This document shows positions 8,972 through 16,774 of a stretch of DNA of 64,000 nt, piece by piece. The translations under genes were made by a program, and so were the position numbers. The notes beneath the pieces were generated by a model. The model searched no databases, had not been told where the DNA came from, and worked only from the letters and a program-made list of their open reading frames with translations. The stretch's first letter is position 1; each line of letters opens with the position of its first letter. The DNA comes from DVED01 sp963838375 (GTDB lineage Bacteria; Cyanobacteriota; Cyanobacteriia; Cyanobacteriales; Geitlerinemataceae), in contig CAWIQY010000021.1 of assembly GCA_963838375.1 (NCBI GenBank), positions 62,001-126,000 of the forward strand, written 5' to 3'.

Positions 8972-10015
8972 TCATTTGTTCTTCTCTGCATACGCTTTTA
9001 CAAAACGATCGTCAAATAAGTTGCCGAGTTGAGGTTTCTTTTGAGTTAATCCCACATCGATTAAAAATTGACTCATTTCTTCCGCCGCAAACTGAAGAGA
9101 ATTTAGATCTTGTCCTGGTTGAAACGCTTTCAGATTTTCCTCAACCGTAAAAATCTGTGTTCCATCTGCATAATCTTTATACTCATCCACCGTGACATTG
9201 GCTCGCTTTGCCATAATCTCATAAGATTTATCGCGGTTTTCTTCGATGTGTTGAATTGTTGCAAACCAGGCATCGACTAACGTTTGAACTTTTTCGGGAT
9301 TTTCGTCTACAAACTTGCGAGTAAACACCAAATGATCGGAAATCGCACCTGGAAAATCTTTGGAACTGAATAACTCTTTACTTCCCGATCGCTTTAAAGC
9401 TTGGGTTGTAAATGGTGCAAATACGGCAACGGCATCAACCTGTTCTCCCACAAAAGCCGTTGCGGCTTGTCCGGTTTCTAAGGGAACAAACTCAATATCC
9501 TCTGGAGATAACCCTTCTTTTTTTAATCCTAGTAATAAGAGAAAATGATCGACTGTTCCTTCTTCTGCGGCAACTTTTTTGCCTTTGAGATCGGCGATCG
9601 AATTAATTCCTTCACGGACAATTATTTTATCGTTTCCGGTTGAGTTATCATTAACCAACACAATGACTTGATCGGCTCCTCCAGCTAAAGAATTGACGGT
9701 ATCTCCTAAAGTTTGACTATTTGCGTCAATTTGTTCGGCATTGAGCGCATTAATTGACTCTAAATAACCATCGAACCATTTGAGATCGACATTTGCATTA
9801 TTGGCGGCAAAAATGCCCTCTTCTTGCGCCACTTGCCAAGGAAACCAACCGGGCCAAGCGCTGAATCCTACCCGGACAGCACCCGCAACAGCAGCAGGAT
9901 TCGTATCTGTGTTGGTGGTGGTGTTGACATTGCTAGCTGGGTTAACGCAACTCACGGCAAACGTGAAGGTTAAGCAGAATAAGAAAATGTAGGATAGTGG
10001 CGATCGTAATTTCAC
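8972..10015 (-). CDS. ABC transporter substrate-binding lipoprotein, probable guanidine-binding
   Basis: A 347-residue periplasmic binding protein of the NMT1/SsuA/TauA-like class. The signal sequence ends in a lipobox-like FAVSC with Cys23, followed by an Asn/Thr-rich linker that tethers it to the membrane. The mature part starts RVGFSAWPGWFPWQVAQEEG, typical of the family. Later marks are SIADLKGKKVA and VPLETGQAATAFVGEQVDAVAVF. Annotation pipelines usually call such proteins aliphatic sulfonate or nitrate binders. Placement behind gdmH-hypAB and under a guanidine riboswitch points to guanidine. About 80 bp separate it from hypB. Confidence 0.86.
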   Translation of the reverse strand: MKLRSPLSYIFLFCLTFTFAVSCVNPASNVNTTTNTDTNPAAVAGAVRVGFSAWPGWFPWQVAQEEGIFAANNANVDLKWFDGYLESINALNAEQIDANSQTLGDTVNSLAGGADQVIVLVNDNSTGNDKIIVREGINSIADLKGKKVAAEEGTVDHFLLLLGLKKEGLSPEDIEFVPLETGQAATAFVGEQVDAVAVFAPFTTQALKRSGSKELFSSKDFPGAISDHLVFTRKFVDENPEKVQTLVDAWFATIQHIEENRDKSYEIMAKRANVTVDEYKDYADGTQIFTVEENLKAFQPGQDLNSLQFAAEEMSQFLIDVGLTQKKPQLGNLFDDRFVKAYAEKNK

Positions 10016-10096
10016 GGCAGCGTCTCAATATAAGTGTTAAATTAATCTAATAGCTCTCTTTTTTTTCAGAAGAAAGAGAGCCTTGAAATCAAAAAT

Positions 10097-10762
10097 TCAA
10101 ACAGCAATCGAAGGCAGTATTTCCAGATTCGATGAGTTGGGGATTTGAGCGCGTACCCAATCCAGCCAATCAATTAATCCCGCTCCATTTTTGGCTGAAA
10201 CTGGAATAATTGTCACCTGTGGGTTCATTTGTCGAACATTATCTATAATTCGATCGATATTGACATCGAGATATGGCGCTAAATCCATTTTGGTGATTAA
10301 CAAACAGTCTGCTTCCTGAAACATGACTGGATATTTGAGCGGTTTATCTTCTCCTTCGGTCACACTGAGTAGTGCAACTTTCTGGTGTTCTCCTACTTCA
10401 AATTCTGCTGGACAAACCAAATTGCCGACATTTTCCACGAATACAATATCGAAGTCTTCGGGGTTATACTCATGGGAAAATTGATGAATGCCACCCGCAA
10501 CCATTTTGGAATCAAGATGACACGATCTTCCCGTATTAATGGCAATTACTGGAACATCATATTGACGCAAACGATCGGCATCTAATTCGGTGGTCATATC
10601 GCCTTCAATCACGGCAATCTTAAGTTCGTGTTGCAGTAAAGCCAGTGTCTGTTCTAATAGTTCTGTTTTTCCCGCACCTGGACTACTCATGATGTTCAAA
10701 CAGATAATTCCCCATTCATCAAAATGAGGCACGGTTGCGATTTGCACCGTCTTGGTTGGCAT
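10097..10762 (-). CDS. hypB: HypB-type nickel-insertion GTPase for guanidine hydrolase
   Basis: A 221-residue SIMIBI-class GTPase of the HypB family. The P-loop is SSPGAGKT (26-33), and later motifs include IEGDMTTELDADRL, the metal-site region NTGRSCHLD, FVENVGNLVCP and a TKMDLAPY nucleotide-specificity block. It lacks the N-terminal nickel-storing Cys/His-rich arm seen in many hydrogenase HypB proteins. No hydrogenase structural genes are present. It sits between hypA and the transporter genes, in the order known from Synechocystis sll1077-sll1079, where the pair helps load nickel into guanidine hydrolase. I take its role from that precedent. Confidence 0.92.
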   Translation of the reverse strand: MPTKTVQIATVPHFDEWGIICLNIMSSPGAGKTELLEQTLALLQHELKIAVIEGDMTTELDADRLRQYDVPVIAINTGRSCHLDSKMVAGGIHQFSHEYNPEDFDIVFVENVGNLVCPAEFEVGEHQKVALLSVTEGEDKPLKYPVMFQEADCLLITKMDLAPYLDVNIDRIIDNVRQMNPQVTIIPVSAKNGAGLIDWLDWVRAQIPNSSNLEILPSIAV

Positions 10763-10868
10763 GGAGTAAATTGATTTCTAAAGCAGCGTCAAATGTTTGG
10801 TGCATAATTGGAGTAACTGGTAATTGGTAATAAAACAATAAACAATCTCAACTCACCTGTTTAAATAA

Positions 10869-11246
10869 CTATGAACAAATTGTTGATTTTTGATCGTTAT
10901 GCGTATACTCAATTTTCTCGATTTTGAGTTCGCGTCCCGATCGAATTTCTTCCATCGGCGATCGACAAGTTGGGCAAGCATATTGAATGCCAATTTCCGG
11001 ATGATATTCCTGCTGGCAACGATCGCAAAAGGCTATTAATGGAATTTCTCGAATTGCGAGTTTTGAACCGTCTAAAAAGGTGTTACGAGTTTGCACTTCA
11101 AAGGCAAATTGTAAACTCGCTGGTTCGACACAGGTAAACTTCCCAACGACTAGATGAATTTGGGAAATATGCGGCTTTTCTGGCTGAGATTCCCACCACT
11201 CCTTCACCGTTAAAATTAGCGCTTTGGTCATATCGGTTTCGTGCAT
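10869..11246 (-). CDS. hypA: HypA-type nickel metallochaperone for guanidine hydrolase
   Basis: A 125-residue HypA/HybF protein. The start MHETD is essential in this family because the N-terminal Met-His binds nickel, which fixes the start codon. The zinc site is visible as CDRC (Cys74, Cys77) and CPTC (Cys91, Cys94). Its gene begins only 15 bp after the end of gdmH, implying co-transcription and probably dedicated service to that enzyme. About 105 bp lie between it and hypB. The frame is intact. Confidence 0.93.
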   Translation of the reverse strand: MHETDMTKALILTVKEWWESQPEKPHISQIHLVVGKFTCVEPASLQFAFEVQTRNTFLDGSKLAIREIPLIAFCDRCQQEYHPEIGIQYACPTCRSPMEEIRSGRELKIEKIEYTHNDQKSTICS

Positions 11247-11261
11247 TAAATCACGCCCTCA

Positions 11262-12468
11262 TCACGTCCACGGCACATCTACCTCCATGTTGGCTTCTGG
11301 ATAAATATAATTTGGTTTTTCTTCGCGAGGCAGTTGTCCCGACAAAACTAGATGCGCCATCGTGTCGCAAATCACCCGAGTTGCCATCAAGGAAGTGATA
11401 TCGCTAATGTCATAAGGCGGAGAAACTTCAACAATTTCCATGCCGCAAACCGGTGCGCGTCGGATGATTTTCCCTAGTAAAGATAGCGCTTCGCGAGGGA
11501 GCAATCCACCGGGTTCTGGCGCAACCCGTCCCAGGAACAAATCCGGCATCAATGCAATCGATATCGAAACTAATCCACACGCAATCTGTACCGTCCAATG
11601 CCCGCTCTAAGGCAAATTCTACAGCAGCATCAATGCCCATTTCAGTAATATCAGTTACCGTTAGAATATTGGTCGATCGTTCGCGACAAATTTTCACACC
11701 TTGGCGAGGAACTTGCCAACCGCCAATTCCCAATTGCACTAAGTTTTTAGCCGGGGCATTTTTCATGTTTGTGGCATGAAACCACGGGCAAGTATGCATC
11801 CGTTCATCTAAGTCGGTTTCTTGAGTATCGACGTGACGATCGAAGTGAATAATTCCCACTTTTTTATCGCCTAAATGCCGACAAATGCCGCGAACTGTGG
11901 GAAATCCAATCGAGTGATCGCCGCCTAAAACAATGGGAAATGCGCCGGAACTAAAAATGTGAGCAATGCCTTTGGAAATTTGATCGAAAGACTTTTCATT
12001 ATTTGCCGGAATGGTGAAAATATCGCCCACATCGCACAGTGTAATTTGCTCTCGCAAATCGATGCCCATTTCAAAATTGTAGGGCGTATACAAAGCAGAA
12101 ATTCGGCGAATGCCTTGAGGTCCGAAGCGGGTTCCGGGGCGATAGGTGGTTCCGGAATCGTGAGGCACGCCAACGATCGCCACATCGTAGTTTCCCACAT
12201 TACGTACATCTTCTAAATATGGCGCTTTTAGAAATGTATTAATGCCTGCATAATGGGGCAGTTCGCCACGAGAAAAGGTGGGGATACTGCGATCTCGAAT
12301 ACTTTCAGCCGCTTCGAGTCCGTATTCTAATCCTTGAGAAACTTCCTGTTGCCAACCCGTCATCGGCAACCGGCTTTCTAGTTCTAAAGCGCGTTGAGCT
12401 TCTGTTAAGTTTTGTTCGCTTGCGTTGGGACTTTGAAAAATTGGCTGTTCGGAAGAGTTTTCGGTCAT
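11262..12468 (-). pseudogene. gdmH: Guanidine hydrolase GdmH (ureohydrolase family), one-base frameshift
   Basis: Agmatinase/arginase-fold enzyme that hydrolyses guanidine to urea and ammonia with two nickel ions. It is about 400 residues once joined. Metal-ligand motifs are GGDHS (His185), HFDRHVDT (Asp210, His212, Asp214) and SFDIDCID (Asp302, Asp304). The long N-terminal arm and the WFHATNM, GIGGWQVPRQG and VSPPYDISD blocks match the Synechocystis Sll1077 type rather than true agmatinases. After VPGTG the frame shifts. Removing the single base at 11521 restores GWPEPGGLLPREAL and the rest of the protein to the stop at 11262. hypA and hypB follow directly and a guanidine riboswitch precedes it. 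The identity is strong; the lesion may be a sequencing error. Confidence 0.88.
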
Positions 12469-12521
12469 AAGATCGGATTAAATATTGCCACAAAATAGCC
12501 AGTTGGGGATCGCCAAAATAT

Positions 12522-12568
12522 GCAAAAATCCAGGAGAAATATTCAGTCTAATAGACTGAAATTTCTCC
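12522..12568 (-). terminator. Riboswitch-controlled intrinsic terminator upstream of gdmH
   Basis: Read on the minus strand, GGAGAAA-TTTCAGTC, a short TATTA loop, then GACTGAA-TA-TTTCTCC form a long hairpin (12568-12533), with a run of five T at 12528-12524. Its left arm uses the GGGAGA that is also the conserved last block of the guanidine-I aptamer. The two structures therefore exclude each other. That is the usual design of an ON-switch: ligand holds the aptamer, the terminator cannot form, and gdmH is transcribed. Confidence 0.85.
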
Positions 12569-12705
12569 CGGGCTTTTCTCCCGCCGTGCGGCTAGCAAAT
12601 TACTAAATAGACAACTCGAAAGCCTATATCTGAAGTGCCAGCTTGCCTCTCTCGGACCAGTCATTCAATATTTGAATTACGTTTGAATCGGAACCCTAGA
12701 GGCAT
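12564..12705 (-). promoter_or_regulatory. Guanidine-I (ykkC) riboswitch
   Basis: On the minus strand the conserved ykkC blocks occur in the right order: CTAGGGTTCCG (12699-12689), ACTGGTCCGAGAGAGGCA (12661-12644), CACGGCGGGAG (12588-12578) and AAAAGCCCGGGAGA (12577-12564). This class binds guanidinium. It sits about 100 bp upstream of the guanidine hydrolase gene, so ligand, switch and enzyme agree. I recognised the blocks by eye; a covariance-model search would fix the exact ends. Confidence 0.93.
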
Positions 12706-12780
12706 TTATGTTTGTCCTGTATACAATTACCAATAGATTTAGCTCTAAGCTGTATCAAAATATACACTTTAGAATTTTGT

Positions 12781-12854
12781 CGATCGATCGTCCTTTTTTC
12801 TGTGCCATTCGCGATGAGAAAACGGGGACAATTTTGTTTTTGGGTTCGATCGTC
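12781..12854 (+). repeat. 74-bp direct repeat, copy 2 (serpin 3'-end fragment)
   Basis: This non-coding stretch could encode IDRPFFCAIRDEKTGTIL, the last strand of a serpin, but no serpin gene precedes it. It matches 7090-7163 with one mismatch. It is followed, after two bases, by an inverted copy (12857-12870) of the 14 bases that continue the original at 7161-7174. Together the two copies flank the guanidine operon. Confidence 0.95.
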
Positions 12855-12923
12855 TATTCTAAGGATCGACATAAGCAACCCAGAAAGAAAGCGGGCGAAT
12901 GGAATTCACGCCTATAAAAACCA

Positions 12924-13000
12924 AGTCCGCCGTCGCGGACTGAGGAATTGTCTAACCTGCGTAGGCAGGTTTCGCTTCTGTAGTCGCGGTTTGCAACCGC
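12924..13000. repeat. Triple-hairpin intergenic repeat
   Basis: Three compact palindromes stand in a row: AGTCCGC-CGTC-GCGGACT (12924-12941), AACCTGC-GTAG-GCAGGTT (12954-12971) and GCGGTT-TGC-AACCGC (12986-13000). The combination looks like a dispersed cyanobacterial REP-type element. It lies between the serpin fragment and the convergent 3' end of the TPR gene. Confidence 0.75.
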
Positions 13001-13016
13001 TATATTTTCAATAAGT

Positions 13017-15005
13017 TTACTTTCCAAACAGTTGCCGCCACAAACGCCGGAACCAGCGCTTCAGACGTACCCAGAGGCTACGACGACGGCGGGGAAGGGG
13101 TGACGGGTCGCCGATGGTGGGGGCGGGACGGGGAATGGCGGGAATGATGCCGTGAAGGTGGTAAATGGCGGCGTCACAGTCTTGGACTTTGTGTTCGAGT
13201 TCGAGTTTGGCGTAGAGTTGACGGGCTTTTTGGTAGTGTTGGAGGGCTTCCCAAGGTCGATCGAGTTTAGCGAGGGTATAGGCTAAGTTTTTGAGGGAAT
13301 TTGCCTCGCCGTGACGATCGCCGATTTGGCGGAAGATTTCTAAAGACTGCTGGTGAAAGTCGATCGCCGTTGGGTATTCTCCCAGGGAACCGTAGGCAAT
13401 GCCCAGACCGTTTAGGGAATTTGCCTCGCCGGAACGATAGCCGATTTGGCGGAAGATTTCTAAAGACTGCTGGTAAAAGTCGATCGCCCTTGGGTATTCT
13501 CCCAGGGAACCGTAGGCAATGCCCAGATTGTTTAGGGAAATTGCCTCGCCGGAACGATCGCCGATTTGGCGGAAGATTTCTAAAGACTGCTGGTGAAAGT
13601 CGATCGCTGTTGGGTATTGTCCCAGGGAACGGTAGGCAATGCCCAGATTGTTTAGGGAAATTGCCTGGCCGGAACGATCGCCGATTTGGCGGAAGATTTC
13701 TAAAGACTGCTGGTGAAAGTCGATCGCTGTTGGGTATTGTCCCAGGGAACGGTAGGCAATGCCCAGATTGTTTAGGGAAATTGCCTGGCCGGAACGATCG
13801 CCGATTTGGCGGAAGATTTCTAAAGACTGCTGGTGAAAGTCGATCGCTGTTGGGTATTGTCCCAGGGAACGGTAGGCAATGCCCAGATTGTTTAGGGAAA
13901 TTGCCTGGCCGGAACGATCGCCGATTTGGCGGAAGATTTCTAAAGACTGCTGGTGAAAGTCGATCGCTGTTGGGTATTGTCCCAGGGAACGGTAGGCAAT
14001 GCCCAGATTGTTTAGGGAAATTGCCTGGCCGGAACGATCGTCAATTTGGCGGTAAAGTATCAACGCTTGTTGATGAGAATCGATCGCTTCCGAAAATCGA
14101 GAGATGTCGTCATAAAAACTCCCCAACCTTTGCAGCGAGTTGGCTTCGTCTGCTTTCAGATTCAACGCCTGTTGGCGATCGATCGCTTTACGAAAATAGT
14201 CGATGGCGCACTGTTGTTCCTGCGCCAAATTCTCCGCCTCGCCACGTCGCACCTGTCGCGCGTATACCTGGGCAGTGCGATTGTACAGCGTTGCCAAACT
14301 TGCCGACTCCGGCGCGGAAGCTTCTAAGTTTGCCACGTTTTCCAGCAATTCTGCCAAGGGGGGTAAATCTTTGTTGGTTTCCGTTTCGGTTGTCTCCAAT
14401 TCGCCCGAATGATATTCGCCCTCGACATAGGTGGGTAAGTTTGCCGTCAGTTGTCCTTGTTTTGGATTTATCGAATCCGCAACTGCCGGAATTTCCCCCA
14501 CAAACCGAAACACTCCCTTGCGCCAACTCCAAAAATCCGGGGCGCGACGACTCATTTCCCGCAAAATCCGACTCGTCACCCAGAGAACGATGGGATACTC
14601 GAATTCGCGCAAGCCTTCCCGCGTCCACTGCAAATAGCCGAAAAACCGATCGAGTTGGGTTTGTTCCGTATCCTCCGCCCGCAGGTTCACCCGCAACAGC
14701 ACATCCGCCCCCGTCACGGTAAACACCGCCTGCCTACCCAGTTGCAAATAGGCTTCGGACTGCCGCAATTTTTCTAATTGTGCCTTCAAACTCGGTTGCT
14801 TCCCCAATTCGATTCGGAATCCGCGAATATTGGGGTAGATTTCGGCTTCGTAACGTTGGATAATCTGTTCTCGGAGACTGCGATCGTCGCAAGAGACGAT
14901 AATTGGCGATAGCATTCCCTGATATTCTTCGATCGAGGTTAACAAGCTTTCGTACGCATCTTCGTTGCGTTCGGAGTGGCTTGTTTCTGGGAAATTTCGC
15001 GTCAT
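13017..15005 (-). CDS. Tetratricopeptide-repeat protein with a cyanobacterial N-terminal domain and a basic tail
   Basis: A 662-residue protein. Residues 1 to about 180 form a domain seen at the front of many cyanobacterial TPR proteins (IIVSCDDRSLREQIIQRYE and later FEYPIVLWVTSRILRE), with no known activity. From about residue 245 to 610 there are TPR/Kinesin-light-chain-like repeats; the central ones are exact 40-residue copies (SLNNLGIAYRSLGQYPTAID is one half). The C-terminus RRRRSLWVRLKRWFRRLWRQ is strongly basic and amphipathic and could bind membrane or nucleic acid. It follows the ATPase gene at 15260-16630 on the same strand and may be its partner. Function is unknown; protein-protein scaffolding is the usual inference. 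Confidence 0.85.
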   Translation of the reverse strand: MTRNFPETSHSERNEDAYESLLTSIEEYQGMLSPIIVSCDDRSLREQIIQRYEAEIYPNIRGFRIELGKQPSLKAQLEKLRQSEAYLQLGRQAVFTVTGADVLLRVNLRAEDTEQTQLDRFFGYLQWTREGLREFEYPIVLWVTSRILREMSRRAPDFWSWRKGVFRFVGEIPAVADSINPKQGQLTANLPTYVEGEYHSGELETTETETNKDLPPLAELLENVANLEASAPESASLATLYNRTAQVYARQVRRGEAENLAQEQQCAIDYFRKAIDRQQALNLKADEANSLQRLGSFYDDISRFSEAIDSHQQALILYRQIDDRSGQAISLNNLGIAYRSLGQYPTAIDFHQQSLEIFRQIGDRSGQAISLNNLGIAYRSLGQYPTAIDFHQQSLEIFRQIGDRSGQAISLNNLGIAYRSLGQYPTAIDFHQQSLEIFRQIGDRSGQAISLNNLGIAYRSLGQYPTAIDFHQQSLEIFRQIGDRSGEAISLNNLGIAYGSLGEYPRAIDFYQQSLEIFRQIGYRSGEANSLNGLGIAYGSLGEYPTAIDFHQQSLEIFRQIGDRHGEANSLKNLAYTLAKLDRPWEALQHYQKARQLYAKLELEHKVQDCDAAIYHLHGIIPAIPRPAPTIGDPSPLPRRRRSLWVRLKRWFRRLWRQLFGK
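13321..14040 (-). repeat. Six 120-bp tandem repeats inside the TPR gene, four identical
   Basis: The sequence repeats with an exact 120-bp period, one 40-residue TPR per unit. The four units covering 13561-14040 look identical base for base. The two at 13321-13560 carry a few changes. Such identity means recent expansion or ongoing gene conversion, and the copy number could be misassembled. Confidence 0.95.
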
Positions 15006-15019
15006 AGAGTTATTCCCTC

Positions 15020-15145
15020 TGTTGTCGAAGACTTAACCTCTCCCCCAACCCCTCTCCTTCGAGGAGAGGGGAGCGATCGCAGTTGCCTAGGTCGTTATGT
15101 TGTCGAAGACTTAACCTCTCCCCCAACCCCTCTCCTTCGAGGAGA
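15020..15145. repeat. 48-bp direct repeat pair with an inverted relative
   Basis: A 48-bp unit beginning TGTTGTCGAAGACTTAACC and ending TTCGAGGAGA occurs at 15020-15067 and again at 15098-15145. A diverged copy of its core appears in the opposite orientation at about 15195-15228 (GAGAGGGGTTAGGGGGAAG). It is a pyrimidine-rich intergenic repeat of a type common in cyanobacteria. It separates the TPR gene from the ATPase gene. Confidence 0.85.
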
Positions 15146-15259
15146 AGGGAGTTCAACTCGGGTTCTGTGATTCCCCTCCTGCTTTTGAAGATCCCCCCCT
15201 CGCCTTGCAAGAGAGAGGGGTTAGGGGGAAGAGGTTCGTCGAACTCAGCCGCACGAAAA

Positions 15260-16630
15260 TCAGGGGGCGATATCATCGAGACTGTCCTCCTGGCGCAACA
15301 AATCCGCCACAATGGGGTTTAAATCGTACCAAAGTTGGGCGTTGCGATATTCCAGCACGTACAACCCGTGGAACAAGTCCAGAAAGCGCTGATTTTCCGC
15401 ATCTTGGGGCTTCATTTCACGGTACAGTTGCACCAACAAATCGTAATCTTTCTGTCCCAACGGTTCGGCATATTCAAGCTGTAAATCGGTGAGAACCGTA
15501 TCGAGAATTCGCCGATCGATTTTGACCAGAGGTTTATCGAATTCCTGCCGCCGGATCTGCCGCCGCAACTCCGTCATACATTGGTTGCAACTGCGATCGG
15601 CAATGCGAATGAACTCTCGCAAGACGCCCCCACTTTTGAGGATCATTTGTGGCTTAACCTCCAGATCGATTAACGAATTGGGTAAGCGTTTAGCAAGAAT
15701 TTCTCCGAAAATTTCCATCAACTCGGCATTCGGCTGGCGATCGAGTTTTCGCACCGCTGTTTTACTAAAAAACTTGGCAACTCGCATCGTGTGAATTTTA
15801 TCCACATAGGCTTCGATATTGCGTTTCAGCGCCACTTCCCGTAACGTCGTTATTGGAATCGTATAAATAATCCGAAAACTGGGTTGCAGAAGCGGTTGAA
15901 TATTGCTGTGAAAAACGCGATCGACGATGCTGAGATCGAGCTTATCGAGATCGTCAATAATCACTAAAACTTCTTGCTTCGTCGCGCTTTGGATATAAGC
16001 TTGAATCTCGTTAATCTTATCGATTAAATCGGAAATTTTGCGAGCAAATTCTGTCGTGATTTCCTCGCGCACGACGGAATTTGCTTTTAACTTGCCTTTA
16101 ATCGCTGCCAGAAACTTGAGAATGCCTTCCAGTCCAATCCCTGCGCTGGCTGTTCCGCTCACTTCTAACTCAGCTTCGATCGCTTGAGATTCAGTTTGGG
16201 TATGTTTTCCCAACCATTAATACAGGCTTTTTCTCAGCTGGGGATTGAGTTTTATCGATCGCCGTTCGGCAGCTTCGAGCAACTGTACCGCCATAGAAAA
16301 CAAGATGTTAACGTGGTCTACTGCCGATTGTTCGATGGTATCGGAGATGGAAAACAACACCACAAAATAACGATCGACCAGCCGATCGTTTGTCAACTCT
16401 GCTAACAGCGTAGATTTGCCACATCCACGATGTCCGGTAAAAATGATTTTATCATTTCCGGGTGTACAATCTTCGACAGCACTCTCCAACTCATCGAGGA
16501 TATTTTCGCTGTACGGGACGCCAAATTTGGCTAAATCTTTGGGCGTAATCAGCGGCAGAAGTTGCAGATTCCGACTTGCCGATCGAAACTCATTAAGTTG
16601 ATGTTGGAGTTGCTCGCGATTTGGCATCAC
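15260..16630 (-). pseudogene. P-loop ATPase (KAP/STAND-like) interrupted by an in-frame stop
   Basis: The first 137 codons carry Walker A, FTGHRGCGKSTLLAEL (about 66-76), and end at TAA (16219-16217). The same frame continues without a break for 317 more codons, with Walker B VLVIIDDLDKLD and a helical C-terminal region. There is no frame change, so one nonsense codon splits a roughly 456-codon gene between ATP-binding halves. A TTG two codons past the stop could restart translation, giving two chains, but that is speculation. The family (cyanobacterial 'ATP-binding protein' beginning with ITPKDLAKFGVPYS) has no proven role; the fold suggests a signalling or conflict NTPase. The TPR gene follows. 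Confidence 0.75.
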
Positions 16631-16774
16631 CTATTCTATCCGCATTCTTGTCTATTATTATCTATTATTGTAACACTTTAGCGATCTCTGAAGCGATTGT
16701 CAGGCTGTCATGATGTAGGGCAAGAATTCGATCGAGCGATCGTTTTATCCAGATACTTTTTATTTATAAAATCG

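Noticed and set aside
7184..10015. Nitrate or sulfonate transporter
   Set aside because: The family match is real, but specificity in this family is poorly predicted, and operon plus riboswitch point to guanidine.
10097..11246. Hydrogenase maturation locus
   Set aside because: No hydrogenase structural or other hyp genes are nearby, and HypB lacks the N-terminal nickel-storing arm. The pair is tied to gdmH.
11262..12468. Agmatinase/SpeB as the name for the ureohydrolase
   Set aside because: The HypA/HypB neighbours, guanidine-I riboswitch and Sll1077-type blocks (WFHATNM, VSPPYDISD) fit guanidine hydrolase better.
13301..14722. 473-codon open frame on the plus strand across the TPR gene
   Set aside because: It is the mirror of the TPR repeats. 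Six in-phase 120-bp units keep any frame open, and the peptide is arginine-rich without family resemblance.
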